Of a stretch of 10,608 nt of DNA, positions 7,586 to 10,608 are shown piece by piece. The notes beneath the pieces were generated by a model that made no database searches, was not told where the DNA came from, and was given only the letters and a program-made list of their open reading frames with translations. Every line of letters begins with the position of its first letter. The stretch's first letter is position 1. This DNA comes from Segetimicrobium sp035279545 (GTDB taxonomy: Bacteria > Sysuimicrobiota > Sysuimicrobiia > Sysuimicrobiales > Segetimicrobiaceae): positions 1 through 10,608 of the forward strand of contig DATEHM010000106.1 of the NCBI GenBank assembly GCA_035279545.1, given 5' to 3'. The translations under genes were made by a program, and so were the position numbers.

Positions 7586-7600
7586 GAAAATAATATAGGA
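7586..7600 (+). promoter_or_regulatory. Possible promoter: A/T-rich patch with TAATAT-like -10
   Basis: GAAAATAATATAGGA is the most A/T-rich run in the window and stands out in roughly 70 % G+C surroundings. TAATAT at 7591-7596 resembles a sigma70 -10 box and would give a leader of about 20 bases before ATG 7625. No good -35 is seen at 16-18 bases; TTATCG at 7565 is 20 bases away. Weak but the best candidate present. Confidence 0.35.
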
Positions 7601-7610
7601 AGGGCGTCCG

Positions 7611-7617
7611 GGTGGAG
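7611..7617 (+). promoter_or_regulatory. Ribosome binding site of the small membrane protein
   Basis: GGTGGAG lies 7 bases before ATG 7625 and favours this start over the in-frame ATG at 7541. Confidence 0.5.
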
Positions 7618-7624
7618 ATGGCCG

Positions 7625-7963
7625 ATGGAGCGAGGGAGCGACGCATACATCATCCCACGACGCGCGATTCGCTGGATCGCGCTGGGGGCCGGTGTGTTCT
7701 TCGCGCTGGTGGTTCTGGTGTCGTTTCTCGATGCCTCGGCGTACATGAAACGGGCGGCGGCGAAGCACGCATCGCTTGGCCGGCACTTCGCCCCGCTGCC
7801 GGCCGCGGATTCCCCCGCGCCCCTGGCAGCCCCGAGGGTGCCCGCCGCGGCGGCGTCGGGGAGGTCCCCCCGTCCCTCCCGGAAGAGCGTGTGGGTCTCA
7901 AGCGGGGTCGGCGGATCATTGGCCCCCTACTTCCAGCAGCGCCAAGATAACTTCGGTCACTAG
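7625..7963 (+). CDS. Small single-pass membrane protein, unknown function
   Basis: A 112-residue protein not recognised as any family. From ATG 7625 it has a short polar N-terminus with an Arg/Ile-rich RRAIRWIALG start, one hydrophobic span (about residues 16-35, VFFALVVLVSF), then a basic and Ala/Pro-rich tail of about 75 residues (AYMKRAAAKHASLGRHF, later SGRSPRPSRKS). The positive residues on both sides leave the topology open; an N-in anchor with an extracytoplasmic tail or a signal-anchor is plausible. An alternative ATG at 7541 overlaps the previous stop as ATGA and would add a Gly-rich 28-residue leader; the closer ribosome binding site and the A/T-rich patch favour 7625. Real but lightly supported. 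Confidence 0.5.
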   Translation: MERGSDAYIIPRRAIRWIALGAGVFFALVVLVSFLDASAYMKRAAAKHASLGRHFAPLPAADSPAPLAAPRVPAAAASGRSPRPSRKSVWVSSGVGGSLAPYFQQRQDNFGH

Positions 7964-8013
7964 CGGGGCGCGCCGCGGGGCCATCGGCCGGAGCGCACCT
8001 CCGCGATCCCTAC

Positions 8014-8029
8014 GCGTGCGGGCGCACGC
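8014..8029 (+). other. Perfect GC hairpin downstream of the small membrane protein
   Basis: GCGTGCG and CGCACGC form a 7 bp inverted repeat around GG (equivalently a 6 bp stem with a GGGC loop). It lies 50 bases after the TAG at 7963 and has no U-tract after it, so it is not a standard intrinsic terminator, though it may slow or end transcription. In DNA this rich in G+C such hairpins also occur by chance. Confidence 0.35.
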
Positions 8030-8136
8030 TCGTCCCTCCCCTGGCCCAGCGGCGCGGCGCGCCGGCGCGGGGTCCACGGTCTCTCCCGGCGAAGATCAGG
8101 GCGATCGCGGAACGTGCTCGCAGGGGGGGGCGGCGA

Positions 8137-8913
8137 ATGGGGGCCCGGTCGAGAGGGTACGGATGGATCAGCGATCTGCCGGATCACCGCGACTATCCGT
8201 ACGTGGTTCCCAAGCGGGTCGCGCGCGGGCTCCCGCGCCGCGTCGATCTGCGCGCGTCGTTCCCTCGGGTCTACAATCAAGGGCAGCTACAAAGCTGTAC
8301 GGCGAATGCCGTGGCGGCCGCGGTGCAGTTCGCGCGGAGAACCGAAGGGCTGCGGCCGGATTTTCTGCCCTCGCGGCTCTTGATCTATTACAACGCGCGG
8401 GCCCTGCAGGCCCACACCCGGTGCGACACCGGATCGCAGATCCGGGACGCGATCAAATGCGTCGCCGCCCAAGGGGTGTGTTCCGAGGATCTCTGGCCCT
8501 ATCGTGTGCCGCGCTTTGAGGTCAAGCCGTCGCCCCGCTGTTACCGCGCGGCGAGCGCGCACCGGGCCATTCGCTACCAGCGGGTGCGGCGGGATCCCGG
8601 CCTCGTCGCGATGAGGGCGTGTCTCGCATCCGGGTACCCCCTGGTCTTCGGCATGGCCGTGTACACGGGCTTTGAGAGCGTGCGGGTGGAACGGTCCGGG
8701 GTGGCGCAGATGCCCGGGCGCGGCGAGCGCCACATCGGGCACGGCCACGCCGTGCTGGCGGTGGGGTATGATGACGCCGCCCGGCGGTTCATCGTGCGCA
8801 ACTCGTGGGGGGAGCGGTGGGGACAGCATGGGTACTTCACGCTGCCGTGTGCGTACCTGGCCGAACCGGGCCTCTCGGACGACTTCTGGACGATCCGCGT
8901 GGTGAATGCGTAG
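8137..8913 (+). CDS. Papain-family (C1) cysteine peptidase
   Basis: A 258-residue protein whose start GYGWISDLPDHRDYPY matches bacterial C1 peptidases of the QGQLxSCTANA group. The catalytic set is complete: oxyanion Q48 and nucleophile C54 in YNQGQLQSCTANA, H204 in GHGHAVLAVGYD and N222 in RNSWGERWG. There is no signal peptide and no propeptide, so it is a short cytoplasmic-looking form, or uses a non-classical route. The ATG is preceded by AGGGGGGGG. It is 173 bases after the membrane protein and 100 before the cyclase-STAND gene, same strand. Peptidase fold and active site are clear; the substrate is unknown. Homologues in many genomes are annotated only as C1 family peptidase. Confidence 0.92.
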   Translation: MGARSRGYGWISDLPDHRDYPYVVPKRVARGLPRRVDLRASFPRVYNQGQLQSCTANAVAAAVQFARRTEGLRPDFLPSRLLIYYNARALQAHTRCDTGSQIRDAIKCVAAQGVCSEDLWPYRVPRFEVKPSPRCYRAASAHRAIRYQRVRRDPGLVAMRACLASGYPLVFGMAVYTGFESVRVERSGVAQMPGRGERHIGHGHAVLAVGYDDAARRFIVRNSWGERWGQHGYFTLPCAYLAEPGLSDDFWTIRVVNA

Positions 8914-9000
8914 CGCCCATCTCTCTGACCGGCCCTCCCGGCAGGAGTTCCCCTCCGTTCCGCGAACACGCCCCCGCAGTCGGCATGAGTAGGTCCCTCT

Positions 9001-9004
9001 GAGG
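9001..9004 (+). promoter_or_regulatory. Ribosome binding site of the cyclase-STAND gene
   Basis: GAGG lies 9 bases before ATG 9014. The five-codon frame ATG...TGA at 8985-9002 ends at this site; it may be chance or a tiny coupling leader. Confidence 0.4.
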
Positions 9005-9013
9005 CGACGGTCC

Positions 9014-10608
9014 ATGTCACGTCCGCCGATCGGCACCGTGACGTTCGTGTTTACCGACATCGAAGGGTCGACGGCGCTGCTCCAGCGCTTGGGCGACACC
9101 CCGTACGCCGACGCCCTCGCCGAGCACAGGCGCATTCTCTGCACCGTCTTCACCGACCGGGGCGGCCAGCGGGTCGATACGGCGGGGGATGCCATGCTGG
9201 TCGTGTTCCCCAGGGCGAGGGACGCGGTGGGGGCGGCGGTGGCGGGGCAGCGGGCGTTGCGGGCGCACCGCTGGCCGGAAGATGCCCGGCTGCAGGTGCG
9301 CATGGGGATGCACACCGGGGAACCCGTCGCCGTCGCCGACGAGTACATCGGCCTGGACCTCCATCGGGCCGCGCGGATCTGTAGGGCCGGCCACGGGGGC
9401 CAGATTCTCCTGTCGCGGGCGACGGCCAGCCTGATCGACGAGAGGTTGCCCGACGGGGTCAGCCTCCGCGATCTGGGGACGCACCGCCTCAAGGACCTCC
9501 GCAGCCCGGAGCGGCTCTTCCAAGTCGTGCACCCCGATCTCCCGGCCGAGTTTCCGCCGGTCGCGTCGGTCGACACGCACGCGCACAACCTGCCCCACCC
9601 CGTGTCCAGTTTCGTCGGCCGCGACCGGGAGATCGCGGAGGTGACGCGCCTGATCTCCACCTCGCGCCTGGTCACGCTCACGGGGGCGGGGGGGTGCGGC
9701 AAGACACGACTCGCCCTGCGGGTCGCGGCGGCGGTGCTGGAGGCCTACCCGGACGGGGTCTGGCTCGTGGAGCTGGCGGCGCTGGCCGATCCCGCGCTGG
9801 TGCTGCAAAGCGTGGCGTCCGCGGTCGGCGTCCGCGAAGTCTCAGGCCATCCGCTGCCCGCAGCGGTGGTCGAACACCTCCGCGCCAAAAAGCTCCTCTT
9901 GCTGGTCGACAACTGCGAACACCTCGTGGAGGCCTGCGCGCAGGCGGCGCGGACCCTGCTGAATGCCTGCCCGGAGCTGCGGGTGCTGGCGACCAGTCAG
10001 GAGGTGTTGGGGATCCCCGGGGAAGTCGCCTGGCGCGTGCCGTCGCTGTCGCTGCCGGACGTTTGCGGCGATTCGGATATCCGCGCGCTGGCGGAGTGCG
10101 AGGCGGTCCGCCTGTTCGTGGAACGCGCGGCGGCCGTGCAGCCGTCGTTTGTCCTCACCGCGCGCAGCGCCGCCGCCGTCGCCGACGTGTGCCGGGCCCT
10201 CGATGGGATCCCGCTGGCGATCGAGCTGGCGGCGGCGCGGGTGGCCGCGCTGCCGGTCGAGGAGATCGCGGCGCGGTTGAACGATCGCTTCGCCCTCCTC
10301 ACCCAGGGGGAGCGGGCGGCCCTGCCGCGGCACCGGACGCTGCGGGCGGCGATGGACTGGAGCTACCACCTCCTGCCGGAAGCCGAGCGGGCGCTGCTCC
10401 GCCGGTTGGCCGTGTTCGCCGGAGGGTGGACGCTTGAAGCGGCGGAGGCCGTGTGCGCGACGGACGGCGCGGTGGGATTCTACGTGCTGGATCTGCTGAC
10501 GCAACTGGTCCTCAAGTCGCTCGTGCTGATCGATCAGCAGGCCCCCGCGCGCTATCGGTTCCTCGAGACCGTCCGGCAGTACGGCCTGGTGCAGCTGGCG
10601 GCGGCGCG
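9014..10608 (+). CDS. Class III nucleotide cyclase-like domain fused to STAND ATPase (3' partial)
   Basis: Open from ATG 9014 to the right edge, at least 531 codons with no stop; members of this family are usually 900-1,100 residues, with TPR-like repeats following. Residues 1-165 resemble a class III adenylate/guanylate cyclase: FTDIEGST (D15) and DTAGDAML (D59) supply the two metal Asp residues. The base-recognising Lys (KxxGD) is D55, and the transition-state Asn position is H117 in GLDLHRAARI, while R121 is kept. These changes are typical of this regulator family and make cyclase activity uncertain. A STAND/NB-ARC-like ATPase follows: GRDREI, Walker A GAGGCGKT (K230), Walker B LLLLVDNCEH (D299), ATSQ sensor region, and GIPLAIELAAAR (398 on), then DWSYHLLPEAE. 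Such proteins are signal-sensing regulators. What it senses or controls is not visible here. Translation was checked codon by codon. Confidence 0.93.
   Translation, partial: MSRPPIGTVTFVFTDIEGSTALLQRLGDTPYADALAEHRRILCTVFTDRGGQRVDTAGDAMLVVFPRARDAVGAAVAGQRALRAHRWPEDARLQVRMGMHTGEPVAVADEYIGLDLHRAARICRAGHGGQILLSRATASLIDERLPDGVSLRDLGTHRLKDLRSPERLFQVVHPDLPAEFPPVASVDTHAHNLPHPVSSFVGRDREIAEVTRLISTSRLVTLTGAGGCGKTRLALRVAAAVLEAYPDGVWLVELAALADPALVLQSVASAVGVREVSGHPLPAAVVEHLRAKKLLLLVDNCEHLVEACAQAARTLLNACPELRVLATSQEVLGIPGEVAWRVPSLSLPDVCGDSDIRALAECEAVRLFVERAAAVQPSFVLTARSAAAVADVCRALDGIPLAIELAAARVAALPVEEIAARLNDRFALLTQGERAALPRHRTLRAAMDWSYHLLPEAERALLRRLAVFAGGWTLEAAEAVCATDGAVGFYVLDLLTQLVLKSLVLIDQQAPARYRFLETVRQYGLVQLAAA

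Noticed and set aside
8985..9002. Five-codon frame MSRSL before the cyclase-STAND gene
   Set aside because: Too short to judge; kept only as a comment on the ribosome binding site.
8914..9013. Terminator after the C1 peptidase
   Set aside because: No stable stem followed by a T-run was found in the 100-base gap.
9694..10437. A 247-residue Gly/Arg-rich frame on the + strand
   Set aside because: Out-of-frame shadow of the cyclase-STAND gene, whose frame carries Walker A, Walker B and the GIPLAIE motif.

Overview
The window is bacterial chromosomal DNA of very high G+C (about 70 % by eye), densely coded, with every supportable gene on the + strand. The genes, in order, are: a partial TrmA/RlmD-like protein (1-1269), the replicative DNA polymerase III alpha subunit dnaE (1354-4866), an FAD-dependent geranylgeranyl-reductase-like oxidoreductase (4854-5957), a DJ-1/PfpI (GlxA-like) amidotransferase-fold protein (6005-6658), a zinc-ribbon plus metallo-beta-lactamase-fold protein (6678-7544), a small membrane protein (7625-7963), a papain-family C1 peptidase (8137-8913), and a class III cyclase/STAND ATPase that runs off the right edge (9014 onward). 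I see no tRNA, rRNA, insertion sequence, CRISPR array or phage gene. The organism cannot be named from this alone. The high G+C, a DnaE with an intact PHP metal site, and a cyclase-STAND regulator fit a GC-rich, poorly characterised terrestrial phylum (Chloroflexota, Armatimonadota or Sysuimicrobiota-like) or an actinobacterium. That placement is inference.

Left part (1-7544). The spacing suggests one or two transcription units. dnaE and the reductase overlap by 13 bases, with a TTG start inside the dnaE end. The DJ-1 gene follows after 47 bases and the MBL gene after another 19. dnaE is the only gene here with a firmly known cellular job, chromosome replication. The three genes behind it look like redox or small-molecule enzymes that may simply share its transcript.

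Right part (7545-10608). The spacing loosens to 80-170 bases, and an A/T-rich patch at 7586-7600 is the only promoter-like island. It precedes an unrecognised single-pass membrane protein. A leaderless C1 cysteine peptidase and a large cyclase-STAND protein follow in the same direction. A sensor-plus-protease relation is possible but unproven.

The strongest oddity is the first gene. It keeps the four iron-sulfur cysteines and overall alignment of 23S rRNA m5U methyltransferases. However, the nucleophilic Cys, the general-base Glu, the Asp of the DPxR-type motif, the SAM-contacting Gln and the SAM-binding motif I are all replaced. It looks like a pseudoenzyme that has kept its Fe-S cluster and fold.
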